Under the pieces are notes generated by a model. The model made no database searches. It had not been told where the DNA came from and saw only the letters and a program-made list of their open reading frames with translations. From Schizosaccharomyces osmophilus (Eukaryota > Ascomycota > Schizosaccharomycetes > Schizosaccharomycetales > Schizosaccharomycetaceae), in the NCBI RefSeq assembly GCF_027921745.1, contig NC_079238.1, forward strand, positions 2,480,001 through 2,544,000: a stretch of DNA of 64,000 bases, written 5' to 3'. Below, piece by piece: positions 1-13,962 of the stretch; position 1 is the stretch's first letter, and the number at the start of each line of letters is the position of its first letter. A program made the position numbers and the translations under genes.

Positions 1-495
1 GCTACATTGTCACGCCGATTCTTTTCTTTTCGTCTCACCCTCCAAGTTTCAAAGAGGATAGCTCCGCCGGCAACAGTACTAAAAACAAATGTCAGAACCC
101 TTTGAAAAGCTTTTGTGAAGATAATTATGTAGCATGGGATATATATTCATATATCGCTGAGAGACCTTCTTACTTACAACACAAAAGTTTCAGAAAGAAA
201 ATTTGCACCTGCATCCACCGCTTTCGCATCATTTAATGGACGAACACGAACATTTGTATGACCGCTGCGGGCGCGATTGGCTCCCATAATTTTGAATTCA
301 GCTCGATGCATTATTTGTGCGAAATCGATACAAACCTAGTATGAGTCAGACTTCAACATTGTCTTAGTATACACTGAAGAATCGTACCTTTCGGAATGTC
401 TTATGTTCTTTTGCTTGTGCTTTTATCGTATTTGCTATAGGTTTTGACAGCGTTCGAACTAGTAAACTTCCGATTTTGAGAGCTAATGAAGACAT
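1..495 (-). CDS. OPA3-like mitochondrial membrane protein, 3' end cut by window
   Basis: Three exons read right to left: 388-495, 178-335 and 1-78, with introns 336-387 (GTACGA...TAG) and 79-177 (GTAAGT...TAG). Spliced, they give about 114 residues. The protein starts MSSLALKIGSLLVRTLSKP, then the family-typical run of positive and polar residues, then VCIDFAQIMHRAEFK, LNDAKAVDAGANFLSETFVF and VAGGAILFETWR. These match the OPA3 domain in order and spacing: an N-terminal mitochondrial or membrane targeting helix and a central membrane segment. OPA3 proteins act at mitochondrial membranes, but their biochemical role is unclear. The frame is still open at base 1, so the charged C-terminus lies outside. 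I recall an OPA3 gene beside ypt1 in S. pombe too. Family call is firm; exon joins are by eye. Confidence 0.85.
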
Positions 496-507
496 TTTAA
501 AGGATTT

Positions 508-939
508 CTATTTTTTTTTCCAATTCGTAGAATTAAAAATTAATAGGTTGCGAATAATAGGTAGAAAAGGTATAGAGATGAAACCTATAATTACTAAAAA
601 GGCTGTAAGGGTGTATGAAATGCGAATAAATTCCCTGTAGAAAAAGGAAATATTCAATTTAATCCAAGATAAAAGAAGGCTAGCTGATTCACCATGGAAT
701 TGAGAAGCTCGCAAGTGGTATAAAGATTTTTGAAAATGATGGAGGGTGGACGTGTGGATTTTAGACCCTTGGCGTAGAACTATGAGCGGAAATCCAGTAA
801 CTGACATCTTGCATTTTTCCAAGCATAATACGTTATACACGAATAAATCTTGATAAAAAAATTGCTTAGCCTTGCTACAAATACCTTGATGGCCGAGATG
901 CTTGCTGCTAAAGGGACGACAGCAAGAAACTTTGGACAT
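508..939 (-). CDS. candidate small membrane protein, 143 aa, unrecognised
   Basis: An uninterrupted 143-codon ORF ends 12 bases before the start codon of the OPA3-like gene on the same strand. The N-terminal half has several Cys and is otherwise featureless. Near the end there is one strong hydrophobic segment (around residues 108-130, ISYTLTAFLVIIGFISIPFL), closing with a lysine tail. A long ORF in AT-rich DNA ending in a membrane helix plus basic tail is suggestive of a mitochondrial inner-membrane protein, but I do not recognise a family. It may instead be chance, or part of the OPA3-like leader. The remaining gap (940-1388) shows nothing else that I can support. Confidence 0.3.
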   Translation of the reverse strand: MSKVSCCRPFSSKHLGHQGICSKAKQFFYQDLFVYNVLCLEKCKMSVTGFPLIVLRQGSKIHTSTLHHFQKSLYHLRASQFHGESASLLLSWIKLNISFFYREFIRISYTLTAFLVIIGFISIPFLPIIRNLLIFNSTNWKKK

Positions 940-1388
940 GCGGCCAAGGCTTGGTTGGTAGGCTTATGAAAGGCATGAGAAATCTTCTTAACCTACAAAT
1001 ATATTCTAGTCAACAGTGCCGTTCCTGTTCATTGGTACAAAGGGAGAAATAACTATAAGAGGTTTACTAGTACATATATAAAGTTTAGCATTGTAGAATT
1101 TAAGAAACGAAATACTTCCAATTATTAGGAAAAAAGCAAGCTGCTAGTCGTAAACACAATTGTTGATACCTTAACTAAGGTAGTTGCTGAAGTGAGAAAC
1201 ACTATTGAATCCGTCAAGGATTAAGACCAAAAGACAATTCAAATATGAATCTCAAGAAGCTTATATTTAAGGAAAGTGTTGCCAATGAACAGATAGATCT
1301 TCCAATGAGTATCATAAATACAAATAGAACATATAAACACGCGAGAGAAGGAGGGGTCAATTAATACGTATCTTACACGCTTTATACA

Positions 1389-2337
<949 letters not shown>

Positions 2338-2666
2338 CTTAATTGTACTGTTGTGTAGACGGTCTGAAACCAGTGCCTTCTTAGCATACAAAGGATGAAT
2401 AGCTATTAACGAGCTGCAAAAGCTTACATAATATAGTTTTATGATTCCCTTAAATTGCTTTAGTGTATATTTTTCTACTTGGAACCACCGCTGTAATTTC
2501 CTTTAAAGCATTACAGGGAAACCTGAGAATAGCTCGCAATTCCAAACTGCTGCTGTATAATGACTATTGCTTTTTGTACATGTATAACAGGTCTTCAGTG
2601 CTAAAATACTTTTAAAACAGTATTTCTCTTTGTAAGAAGTGTGTCTTTCTTGCAGGCTTAAAAGAC
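2338..2666. promoter_or_regulatory. divergent ypt1 / rnh1 promoter region
   Basis: About 330 bp separate two divergent genes and must hold both promoters. No clear TATA box, RNA gene or conserved ORF is visible. Confidence 0.4.
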
Positions 2667-3693
2667 ATGGGGAAAAGTAGGGCAGAACCCGCTTACTACG
2701 CGGTGGCTCGTGGACGTAAAACTGGAATTTTCAACTCATGGTAAGGTATTTAGAGGATTCAACCGTCTAGAATAAAGATTTTGTGGCATATCTTCTTTTT
2801 CCATTCCTTATCTGGATTACTTCTTATGTTGAGAACGTACTCTTGATGGACATGTCTTATATTTGCTTGTTGGTCCAAATTTTTCTCTCTTAGCTGAGCC
2901 TTGAATCGTTTAATAGTAATACTAATTGAATAGGAGTGATACCGTTCCCAATGTTTCTGGATATGCCAACAGTCGTTACAAAAAGTTTAAAACATACGAC
3001 GAAGCCAAAGCATTTTGTGAATCAGGAGGTAACTATAGCGGCCCATCCAATTCTTCTTTGACCCAATCGTCACATTCTAAGTCTAGCAAGAGCCCAGCCT
3101 TGTATGCTCCTTATTCTTATAATCAAAAGTCTTCTTCTCTCACTAGAAGCGGCGCATCCTCAAAGAACGAATCTTCTACCAAATGTCTTTCTTTGGAAAA
3201 TCCATCTTCTCGTCCAAATATTTCTGTTCCTGCTATCTATCACAAACGAGCAGGCGTCTCCAATCCTGAAATCGTTTACACTGATGGATCGAGTTTAGGA
3301 AACGGAAAACATGGTGCTGCCGCTGGCTATGGTGTATACTTTGGACCCGGAGACCCAAGGAATCATTCTGAACGACTTCTCGCAGGTGAGCAAACAAACA
3401 ATCGAGCGGAGCTTCAAGCCATCATCCATGCTCTAGAAAATACGAGCGGCGACGTTATTATCCGTGCAGATAGCAAGTACTCCATCCAGGCTTTAACTGT
3501 ATGGAACCAAAAGTGGAAAAAAACAAATTATATGACTAGTTCTTCTACACCAGTGAAGAATGTTGACTTAATTACTCGGGCTACGCATCTTATGGAAGAC
3601 AGGAATGTTAAGTTAGAGTATGTAGAAGGCCATAGCAGTGACTATGGAAATCAGCAGGCTGATCTTCTAGCTCGAAGGGCTGCTGCTTTATGA
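2667..3693 (+). CDS. rnh1: ribonuclease H1
   Basis: Two exons, 2667-2740 and 2934-3693 (GTAAGG donor, branch point CTAAT, TAG acceptor), give 277 aa. Exon 1 encodes the start of the N-terminal hybrid-binding domain (YYAVARGRKTGIFNSW), which continues in exon 2 (RYKKFKTYDEAKAF). A Ser-rich linker follows, then the catalytic RNase H fold from about residue 130. The catalytic acids are visible in YTDGSSLG (D), NNRAELQA (E), IIRADSKYS (D) and the closing HSSDYGNQQAD (D). The enzyme degrades the RNA strand of RNA-DNA hybrids such as R-loops and replication primers. Starting at 2667 gives the intact binding domain; starting only in exon 2 would lose it. Convergent with the polymerase delta gene. 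Confidence 0.95.
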
Positions 3694-4559
3694 GCTTGGA
3701 TTTACGATTTCACGTCCACTTATTTGACAATATGCTTAGGTCCGCTTTACAATCGACGTTTCGTTCGTACATAATTTAATGAAAGAACTAGGTACTTACT
3801 TGAAATCCCATTAAGCGAAAAGGCTTCCTATTGAAGTATAATATAGTAAAATTATACTTGATTTTGTTTCGCTCTGCCATTATTATATCCTTTACCAACC
3901 CCTATTTACCACATAGTGATATTGGCTTTTGTCGAGACATGCAAATGCAAGCAATAAGCATGAGTTTATTTGTGCTGTCTTTAATCATTGACAATAGCAG
4001 CAACCTATCAGCAAGCAATATGCATACTCTTTATGGATGAGAGAAACAAGAGCGCAATACTAAGATATTAAAATTCATGACCCAAAAAGAACAAATACTT
4101 AGAGTCCATAAAGGCAGGGTTTACCTGGGTTACATGTACTAATGTAAGAGCGGGTTTTTCTATGACTTATTTGAGTTGTTATTGAATTAAAGTGAATTGT
4201 CTTTTGTTAAGATTTGGCATATAGAGGTTGGGTATGTCAAGTGTTCAAGTACTCTTGTCTTGCTTTGAGAATTTGGGAATGCTTGTACAACTGTCTGATG
4301 AAATGCCGAGTTTTACTCTGTTCAGAAACCCAAATATTTGACTATGTATTCAATTCAAGCTTGAATTTACAAGTAGTTTTTTCAAACTTTTAGCAGCCTT
4401 GCCTTTTCTTTACATTACTTTAATATACACAACTAATCGATTGCACTCAACCAAAATGTAAAACTAATTTCATTCCCGTTTATTTATTATATCTCTAAAG
4501 AAAGAATAGCAATTTATTATCACAACCGAGACATTATTAGTAGAAATAAATAACATTAT
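3694..4559. other. convergent 3' intergenic region, no gene seen
   Basis: 866 bp between the 3' ends of rnh1 and the polymerase delta gene. Only short chance ORFs are present (the longest 69 codons with no coding character). I see no tRNA, snoRNA or repeat. Confidence 0.5.
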
Positions 4560-7500
4560 TTACCAAGACATCTCATCAAACCGCTGAAGTACATCCACTG
4601 ATTGTTTAAGCTTTTTGTATTCGGCAATTCTCATGTAGAAAATAGGGCAATCTCTACTTGAACAAATAACGTCTTGGTGCATGCTGCCTTGACACCTTTG
4701 GCACTGCGTCCATAATCTAGCAAACCTAATCTCTAAGTCATTAACCTGCCCAACCTGGAGTTGGTACAGTTCAGCGGATCGATCCAGACAGTTGTCGCAT
4801 AATGCTGCTTTACCCTTTTTGATTGGAGCTTTACACCCTAAACATGTTTCAACTTTAACAGCGAACTTCATGATTCCACCAACGCTAGGTGCTGCAACTG
4901 AAATGGTTCTAGTATGATCTCCATGAAGCAAAGAACTAGCCTTTTCTCCCAGAATAGGCTCAAAGATACGAAGTAGAGGTTTTGAAAGTTGATTTTCTAG
5001 ATAATACTTGGCATCAATTGGAATGTTGTTTTCCAATACATATATTGGATCTTCAGAGCGCATGTAAAACTGGTCGCCCCGTGCACCTTTAATTATAACG
5101 TAGGCAACACGATCACCAATCGCAGGTGCTGAACCCGCGTCTCTTTTACGCATACGCTCAGCCAGTTCAACATGAGCTTGTTTAGCAGCGTAATCCGTCT
5201 TTGAAAGAGCTTTTGTAATTACAAGCTGTGACATATCAACTTTATTCTGAAGGAGGTCAGATATAACGCTTTTCGTAAATTCTTGAGCTCCCTCAACGTC
5301 TTGGTCAATCAACATTTTTCGCAAAGCTGTATCAATCACATATGAAACCAAAGGACAGTTATCACGACGGACAGTTTCAATACCTTTGGAATCCATCTTA
5401 TCAAATGTATCTGTGCGAGTCCAAAATAAGCCTGCATACCTCTTTTTGGAAATTAAAAGATAAGGGAAATATACCTTCTCAAATTCCAACTTTATAGGGT
5501 CAATAAAATGAGTAGAAACGTAATTAGCTGCTTCTTCTCCGAGTTTCATAGCTTCGGGTAATGTTTTAACGCCAAACTTAACCATAACGGAGTCTGTGTC
5601 TCCGTAAATAACTACAGCATCATGTGAATAGCCGTTCTGCATACGGAAATGATCTTCAACAACCTCTTTGGTTTTTTCTATCATTTGACGACCATAAGAT
5701 GTAACTGATGAGGAAATTGCCAGGCAAGGAAGTCGACCGTTAGTAGCACCAGTAAAACCATAGACGGAATTTGCACTAACCTTCAAAGCCAATTGACGGC
5801 CATCCAGAACAGCCTTTTTAAAAGGATCCTTTTCATTTTTTAAGTCCCCTTTTGCTCTCTTACGAGCGTTTAACAAATCTGCCAAAATGATCGGCAGTAA
5901 ACCCTTACGGACCTGAGGTTTTACAAAATAATCTCCATTAGGAGTAATTGAATAGTCCTCGTTTGGTTTTAAATTATGGGACTTGGCAGTGTTAGGATCT
6001 AATAATGTACTATAGCAAAGATTATGAGCCTGCATAATGGAGGGGTATAGAGAGCTAAAATCCAAAGTAGCGATTGGTGTATCATAGTATCCCTTTGTGG
6101 GTTCAATGACAGTGGCACCTTCATATTGCTCATCTGTTCCATTGACTTTTATATTGGGAACCACAAGGTCATGCTGAAGTGCTTTGCGGAACAATTGTGA
6201 AATAACCTTGACTTGTTGACCGCGAGACAATAGATAATTAAATGGCACACCAGTGACTCTTGCCATTTCTGTGTAATTAACGAAGCACATTAACTTGTCC
6301 ATAAGTCGTTGGGGTAAATATGCATCCTTCAAGCAATAGATGGCTAAACGTCGTCTGGAATCTGCGGTACCGTTATGTAAATCTGTAATAATAGAATGGT
6401 GTACATCTTCTTTCTGTTCTCCTAAAAACTGTGCGCAAACAGCATTCAAAGAATATGATCGTAACTTGAAGTCACGCTGCATGACTTGAAGCAAATCGAG
6501 TTGAAGTCGCCCGGGAATTTGAATGGACTTACTTTCACGGGTACCGTAAGCTTTGCTCGAGAAAGTGGTATCTTTGGCAATAGTATAGTAATTTTTTATA
6601 CGGCCAAGTAAAGGAAAGTCATGGACACGTAAAACCTTGGCACGGTCAAGTAGATAAGGGAAATCGAAATTGCTAATATTGTAACCAATCATTACATCTG
6701 GATCAACCTCGCGAACAAATTTTGCCCAAGCTGAAAGCATCTCTGATTGACTTTGATACTCAAAGACATGGGTACCTACAATTTGAGAGCAAGTATCAAC
6801 ACAAAACACGTTTCGAACGAACGGATCTTTATCACCATATTGTGTAACGATGTTGGCGATTTGGATTACCGGGTCTATAGACGAGTCAGGGAAAATACCT
6901 TTACGGCCAGCGCACTCAATATCAAAACTCAGAATACGAAGAGGAGCCATCTTTAACCATTCACCTTCTGCAGGAAGACTTATTAAGTCTTTATAATGGA
7001 TCCAGGCTTCAACTTGACAGTCCGAAACACAGTTTTGATATCGAAATTGGTATTTTCCAGCTGGTAATTGAAGCCAGCTCATACCGGCCACATCACAATC
7101 AATCATAAAACGCATAAGATATTGTGTGTTACTTTCAAATGTTATTACGGAGGTAGGAAATAGTCCTTCATAATTCATTTCGTTTCGTTCAAACACATTT
7201 CGAGCACGAGATACCAACCGAGGATCTGTTATGTAAATCTTAATGAAAGGCGATTTTTCATTTCCTTGAAAACCGTAAAGATTTTCTTTCATTTCAATGG
7301 TGCAATGGTCAATTACACCTCCATTGCACACTGCATCTAATTCTTGAGAAAAATGTTCAATCATTTCAGCCCGGAATCCTACGGGCGCCTTTATATAGAA
7401 GTATGGAAGAAATCCAGTTACATGCGTTAAAATACTATTACCATGATCAGTTACACCAAACAAACGGATAGAAGGAACAGGTCCTTCGGTAAATTCTTCA

Positions 7501-7886
7501 CAATCGATTTGCTGAAAAAATATATCATCCTTTTCAGTATTCAGAGGCGACAGAGCAGGACGTTGCCATTTCTGATCTTTCGTGGCTAATTGTGTTAGTA
7601 ATTCATTATACAACTTTCAGCTACTCTTTCATGTTAATCTTCTGCTTATTCTGGACTAACCTTTTTCAGCATCTTGATCCAACTCAATTGCGTATTCACT
7701 CAACTCATTAAGAAACGTCGACGACTTTTCTTTAGATTTTATTTCAATTAAATCGTCCGTCGATTCTGTTCGGCGTCTCTTTGGTTCTACCAAGTCACCA
7801 TTCTTCGATGGTGTTTTACCATTTTGCTTTCCCATCAGATAGTTCTCCTTATTAGACATCTCACTGTCATCTATTCTATTTGTCAT
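4560..7886 (-). CDS. cdc6: DNA polymerase delta catalytic subunit
   Basis: Two exons, 7661-7886 and 4560-7585, give 1083 aa. The intron is GTTAGT...TACTAACACAATTAG. I chose the acceptor at 7586-7588 because it alone keeps frame and joins AEK to ATKDQKWQRP as in the S. pombe protein. Family-B polymerase features follow in order: N-terminal domain, 3'-5' exonuclease with FDIEC (about residue 295), polymerase motif A DFSSLYPSI (about 585), motif C YGDTDS (about 736), and two C-terminal cysteine clusters. The first cluster (CLGC...CDNC, about 989) is the zinc/PCNA region; the second (CQRC...C..C, about 1038) is the Fe-S ligand set that binds the B subunit. It makes the lagging strand at replication forks. 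Note the S. pombe name cdc6 is unrelated to budding yeast Cdc6. Confidence 0.97.
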
Positions 7887-8621
7887 TCAGTCTTTAAACC
7901 GATTGTAATGACAAAAGTATAGGAAGGCAGGAAGACGGTTGATACTTAGCTTCCAAATTTATATGGCTCTCCTTTCAGTATAGTGTACTACTACTTCGTT
8001 ATTAGAGGTAAACAATTCGAGCAGTTACCAGACAAAGGATTGTTTGTGGCTAAGGCTAAATATATGTTTTTATTAGTTTTGATATTAGTACAAATTCTGA
8101 TTAGCTTTTCGTTGCAATCGTAAAATTTAGATAGTACAACTAACAATAGAACAGTATGAAGTACTTGCTACTATTTTCCTTTTAAATTACATTAGTAACT
8201 AATATACAAAATACGCACACTTGGCAGGTTGATTTCAAATAATGCCATAGACACAAGCTTGGACAGTAGTTGATTATTTTTATTTCATTCCCATTTATCT
8301 ATATAAACAAAACCCAAAAGGAAATTAAATAATGAACAAAACTAGTAAGGACGGAACATGGGCACAGAATAGCAAAAAAAAGGAGGAAAGGAAAAGGTGG
8401 AACAAGGGACGACGGAATTTACCACTATTTCTTTGTAAGCAAAGTAAATTCCAAAAGAAACGAAAAAGGAACACTGACGTCTAAAACGGTAACAATATCT
8501 TTTTGAAAAACTAAAAATGATGCATAAGCAACAACAAAGCAATTTAAGGTCTCCATAATGGTAAATTAGCAAAATCATTGAAGGAAACATTCTTCTAGCA
8601 AAGATTTCAACAAAGGAAGGT
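7887..8621. other. intergenic: polymerase delta promoter and efc25 3' region
   Basis: 735 bp between tandem minus-strand genes. The right half is A-rich and probably the efc25 3' UTR; the left half upstream of 7886 should hold the polymerase delta promoter. No MluI (ACGCGT) cell-cycle box was found by eye. A 96-codon ORF at 8342-8632 overlaps the efc25 stop and has no coding character. Confidence 0.4.
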
Positions 8622-11510
8622 TTAAGAACCACGCGGTTCTATCGAAAGCGACTTATCAAAAAGATCAGATAGGTCTTGATTCACACATCGGCAATGCCGG
8701 CGAATGGTGTTTGTGAATCTTTCATTTTCAATGTAATTATAGAAAACGGATTGGTAATAACATATTTCATCAACGACACTACATATACGTTGTCGTTTGC
8801 TGAAGTTTATCAAGTGAGGAAATCCGTCAATAATTTCCGAGTTTCCTTCATCGATAAACGTAAGATCGCTCAGAAAAACGCCCAAAAAAGGGACGCAAGG
8901 GAGTTCAATCTGCTTAATCAAAGTTCGATAAGCGACGAAATTCTTCTTACTTTCGACTACTTCTTGTAACCCTTTTAACTTATTCATATCTTCCGCAGAG
9001 ACCAACTTGTACGCAGCACGCAAACGGTACACAGGAGCAGAGTTTAAAGCTGAAACAATGGCTATCAAAGTTGAGAAATTATGAATTGCTAAACATTCAT
9101 ATGCCACTTGGATGAAATAAGAAATTACAAAGACGCGTGCTTTTACGTTTCTCCTTTCGAGAATGCAATTAATTATCCAAAAGGTAAAACAATTTGAAAA
9201 ATTAATAGAATCTCGTATAGCACTGCAAGATCTATGGTCCAACCATCGCTTATTTATCCACTCGGAGGTAGGAATACTTTTGAAACAATCGAATTCAATG
9301 ATAGTCGCTTGAACTGCAAAGTCTTTTGGTGAGTAGGCAAAAACATTAAGAGTAGCAACTTGGTTAATTAGTTCTGGAACTTCCGATTCCTTCCATAGAT
9401 TATCAATTTCCTCAAGGATAACCGTTCCAATATGGAATGAAGGAATAACAAAATCACGAATAAACGTGTTCAACTCAGACAAGCATACTAAAACTCGTTT
9501 TGAATTCAAATCTTCCGCAAAGTATTTCTGTACCCATAAATTGATAACTGTACATATATTTTTCTTTTTAATCAAATCCTTCTTTTTCCAAATACGTAAC
9601 TTATCTTCGGTAATTCCGAGAGGAATTGTACTGTGAAACTTCATAATCAACAACGCGAGTAGCTCGTTTGCCGTCACAAAGCTTTTATAAGTCAACAGAA
9701 AAATATGCCGAAACTCCTTATCCATGTGCACATTAGCTATAAGATAATTTACAAGCGAAGACAGTGTCCCACCTCTTAGTTTGTTATCGTTATAAATCAA
9801 TGGCTCATCCGAAATGTCGTCTAAAAGAGTAGACAATCGTCGAGACCATCTCCATATAGTAAAACTTTCTCTGCTACTGCTACTAATGGCAGTGTAGTCA
9901 GAGGATCGTGAAATTTCAGAAGGACTATCGATATTTTGATATAATTCCAACACTTCAGGTTCATATGATTCGTCAACGAAAGAATTTTGAAAATTGTTGC
10001 ACAAAAAGTCAGCATTCTCACAATCAGCAAATGCTTGCCCTTTCACCAATGTAAACATGAGCTCAAATAACTGTTGAAAGTTCGAAGCAATGCTTGCTAT
10101 TCTCATAATAATAAATTGCTTATCAACGCTTTCAAGATTCAACTCTTGGAAAAAGCAAGTTACCTCACCAGTAAGATCATAGCAAATCTGTTTTTTGGTA
10201 AAAAAAGATCGTAATATATTTTCGTTAGAAGAATCCGTTATAGTGGATAAATTCCACTTCTCTATATAATTAAGAACCTCTTTGCACTGATTAATTATAG
10301 GATAACAAATATCATCGATAAGATCATCATCGACATTTGAAGTTTCGCCCTTAAGCTTTTCCATAGACTCAGAGCATATTTGAAATAGGAAGTATAAATA
10401 AGTGTCCAAACTACTAAGGGTAGCTGCACTCGAAAGAAAGCGAGTAGAATTAGCGGAGTTTAGTAATCCGTTACCAGACCAATTTCCGGCAGAAGGAATA
10501 CCTTCTATAAAAGCGATTGAATTGGTATAAAGTTGAAGATAAGAGCTGTTATTAGCACAGGTAATCATAAATGACTGAAGTATATAGAATAACTTTTCAG
10601 TACACGAACTGAGCATTGGAATCAGTGTTCCCCTCGTGAAATTTCCATTTTTTATATCAGCCAATAAAGCAAGACGGGATAGATGGGGAAACAGCCTTTC
10701 AAAAAAGACATAAATTGAACTTCCTGTTTCCGAACCCCCAGGTGCATACTGTAGTAAGAGATAGAAAATTCCGGTCGAATGGAATAGAGAAAACAGCTCG
10801 CGTTGGACAGAATGCACATAATAGGGCAAATGGTTTAATTCCCCACTTTTAAAGCTATAATTAATATGAGAAAATAAAAAAGAAATTCTTTCATATAGGG
10901 AATACAGATCTAATCCTTCGCTTTTGCGCAGTACTAAATCATTGGACAAAGGCAAGGAGTTCGGTGAGGATGAAGTGTCAACGTTGTATTGCTGAAACGA
11001 AGACGCGCTTGACATAGAGGTAGAGGGTCGGATTTTAGGTTGACTAGATGCTGAGGAATGTGGAAGCGTTGATACTGGATACGTATGGGATTTTTCACTT
11101 AAATCCATCGGTACACCAATATCGTCGAGGGGATAGAAACCCGACCCAGACTGAAACAAGTCCTTGTGTGGACTGCCCGATTCAGTTTTCGAAACTAAAT
11201 GAAAGTAATTACCACATTGGCTACGGTCATCGGAAGATGGAGTTGGAAGGGATGGAGAATTTAAAGAGCTATCCAACGAAGGGGAAGGGGATCCAAAGTC
11301 CTCGTTAGCAAATCCAGAGTTTCCTGTCACCGGAAAAGTGTCTGTACGAAAACCAGGAGAGGTATAGCCATAACTAGAGGAAGAAGGAGAGGCTGATGAC
11401 GAAAACGTTAAACTAACTGGAGTGTTCGGTTTGGAATTGCTTTGGTCATTGGAACCGAGCTGAAGAGGATTCTGTAATTTGAGCTTGACCTTTCTTAAAT
11501 TCTTCTTCAT
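8622..11510 (-). CDS. efc25: Ras guanine-nucleotide exchange factor, Cdc25-type
   Basis: A single 962-aa exon. The first ~200 residues are Ser/Pro-rich and probably disordered. A helical middle follows, then a RasGEF_N segment (about 570-690, beginning GGTLSSLVNYLIANVHMD) and the catalytic CDC25 domain (about 730-950). The catalytic domain includes FNCF-like NFSNCFTFWIINCIL, IAIVSALNSAPVYRL and VPFLGVFLSDLTFIDEG, the helices that open the Ras switch. It lacks the SH3 domain of budding yeast Cdc25. Fission yeasts have two such proteins: Ste6 for the mating branch and Efc25 for Ras1-Cdc42 cell shape. I call efc25 because it sits next to the polymerase delta gene and has the right length (about 980 aa in S. 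pombe, as I recall); a Ste6 identity is less likely. Confidence 0.85.
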   Translation of the reverse strand: MKKNLRKVKLKLQNPLQLGSNDQSNSKPNTPVSLTFSSSASPSSSSYGYTSPGFRTDTFPVTGNSGFANEDFGSPSPSLDSSLNSPSLPTPSSDDRSQCGNYFHLVSKTESGSPHKDLFQSGSGFYPLDDIGVPMDLSEKSHTYPVSTLPHSSASSQPKIRPSTSMSSASSFQQYNVDTSSSPNSLPLSNDLVLRKSEGLDLYSLYERISFLFSHINYSFKSGELNHLPYYVHSVQRELFSLFHSTGIFYLLLQYAPGGSETGSSIYVFFERLFPHLSRLALLADIKNGNFTRGTLIPMLSSCTEKLFYILQSFMITCANNSSYLQLYTNSIAFIEGIPSAGNWSGNGLLNSANSTRFLSSAATLSSLDTYLYFLFQICSESMEKLKGETSNVDDDLIDDICYPIINQCKEVLNYIEKWNLSTITDSSNENILRSFFTKKQICYDLTGEVTCFFQELNLESVDKQFIIMRIASIASNFQQLFELMFTLVKGQAFADCENADFLCNNFQNSFVDESYEPEVLELYQNIDSPSEISRSSDYTAISSSSRESFTIWRWSRRLSTLLDDISDEPLIYNDNKLRGGTLSSLVNYLIANVHMDKEFRHIFLLTYKSFVTANELLALLIMKFHSTIPLGITEDKLRIWKKKDLIKKKNICTVINLWVQKYFAEDLNSKRVLVCLSELNTFIRDFVIPSFHIGTVILEEIDNLWKESEVPELINQVATLNVFAYSPKDFAVQATIIEFDCFKSIPTSEWINKRWLDHRSCSAIRDSINFSNCFTFWIINCILERRNVKARVFVISYFIQVAYECLAIHNFSTLIAIVSALNSAPVYRLRAAYKLVSAEDMNKLKGLQEVVESKKNFVAYRTLIKQIELPCVPFLGVFLSDLTFIDEGNSEIIDGFPHLINFSKRQRICSVVDEICYYQSVFYNYIENERFTNTIRRHCRCVNQDLSDLFDKSLSIEPRGS

Positions 11511-12366
11511 TCTTAGAAGTTAAATAATATACAAAAAATCCAAAAAAAAAAAAAAAGAAAAAGTAGTAAAGAGTTAATTTTCTCAAGAAAAAAGATAGCA
11601 AACCAAAAAAAATAGAAAAAAAGAAAAAGACAATTGGGCAATTAAGGCATAATACAAAGATAAATAATATGTTGTCGTTCTCTATTGTTAAAAGAAAAAA
11701 GAACTAAACAGTAAAAAGAGTCAAACAGCTAGTGAAAAAATAAAAACGTAAACAGACAGTCGATTCACAGCGAACAGTCTAAAAAGATAGAATAAAGAGA
11801 AAAAAGAAGAAGATCAGCTGTTCATGTACTCTGATATTGAAGAGTGCAAACCATAAACCTGTGGTTCACAGTTCAGTTTGGCAAACTGTGGTGGTCGGTA
11901 GGAAAGTTCACTTGGGTGGAAAAAGTAGAGGAACAGCAGTACAAACCTATTACGTTTGAGGAAGTTTGATTTTTCTTTCTTTAAAATTATTTATGGAAAA
12001 TGGAATTAGTATTTATAGAAAAGGAAAATTTCAACAGAAGTTAGTGTTTGAAGGAAAAGAATACGAAATCAACAACTCCAACAACTCCATTAATTCAGCT
12101 GAGCTCATGTGGTAAAATACAAAATATTACCCGCGTGGACAATTAGTACGATGAATGGAAAGAAATCAACAATGAAAGGTTTTGAACGATGAACTAACCA
12201 ACTCGAGAAAATTCCCAAGATAGTAAAATAGATTATTTTTCTAGTAGACAGCACATTATTAGTCAAAAACTATGAATACTTTTTTAGCAACCTTCCGATC
12301 AAATTACCAATACCCTCAGATATCCTCAAAAACAAAAAATAACATAAATAGACGAATCCCCTGGGT
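11511..12366. promoter_or_regulatory. efc25 upstream region with long A-rich leader
   Basis: 856 bp between efc25 and the dimethylase stop. Positions 11520-11820 are extremely A/G-rich on the plus strand, which is T/C-rich in the efc25 sense direction. That is typical of a long nucleosome-poor promoter or leader of a morphogenesis gene. No RNA gene or conserved ORF was seen. Confidence 0.4.
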
Positions 12367-13338
<972 letters not shown>

Positions 13339-13962
13339 TGTTCTAAGGATATCAAAATGAGTAGAGTATTATTAGAATTTTTGTTGGTCTTTTCTCTCGA
13401 ATAAGCCAACTGTACGCAATTCGCTATCTGTTTACCGAACGTTACCGAAATGCTATTTTTGAATATCGAGTTACATTTCTTCTCTTTATTTGAAAAGAGT
13501 CAAGTTTGTTTTCAATGCTCTATTCTTTAATGATGTATAAATGTTTGTTTATGAAAATGTAAATAAAAATGATAGATCTGTTTCCGGTTATGGAAATGAA
13601 TGAATTCATACATAGGAAATTTACGAAAATTTCTTTCAACCAATATGCTTACAATTCAACGATTTGAACAAGAACTAAGCAATGCTGATTTCATATGATA
13701 TTCCCAATTCAATTTATTTTTGAATCTTTCGTTTCTCTAAATCAGGATTAAGTTAAGCCGCAAACAACTTTATTATTATTTTTTATTTAGTCTATAAGTG
13801 CAGCATATGCTTGGCTGTTTTATGTTGCTACAAAAAAGCCATCATACATTTATTCGAATAAGCAGAAATCATCATTTACAAATTAAATACGTGATATATC
13901 TATATATATTTTCAACACTTTTGACACATAAACAAAGATGCTATTCACTAATAATGCCACAC
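13339..13962. other. intergenic, no gene seen
   Basis: 624 bp between the dimethylase start and the fbh1 stop, both on the minus strand. AT-rich; short chance ORFs only. Confidence 0.4.

Noticed and set aside
8342-8632. 96-codon minus-strand ORF downstream of efc25
   Set aside because: Overlaps the efc25 stop and is Phe/Cys/Tyr-rich, as expected from translating an A-rich 3' UTR in antisense.
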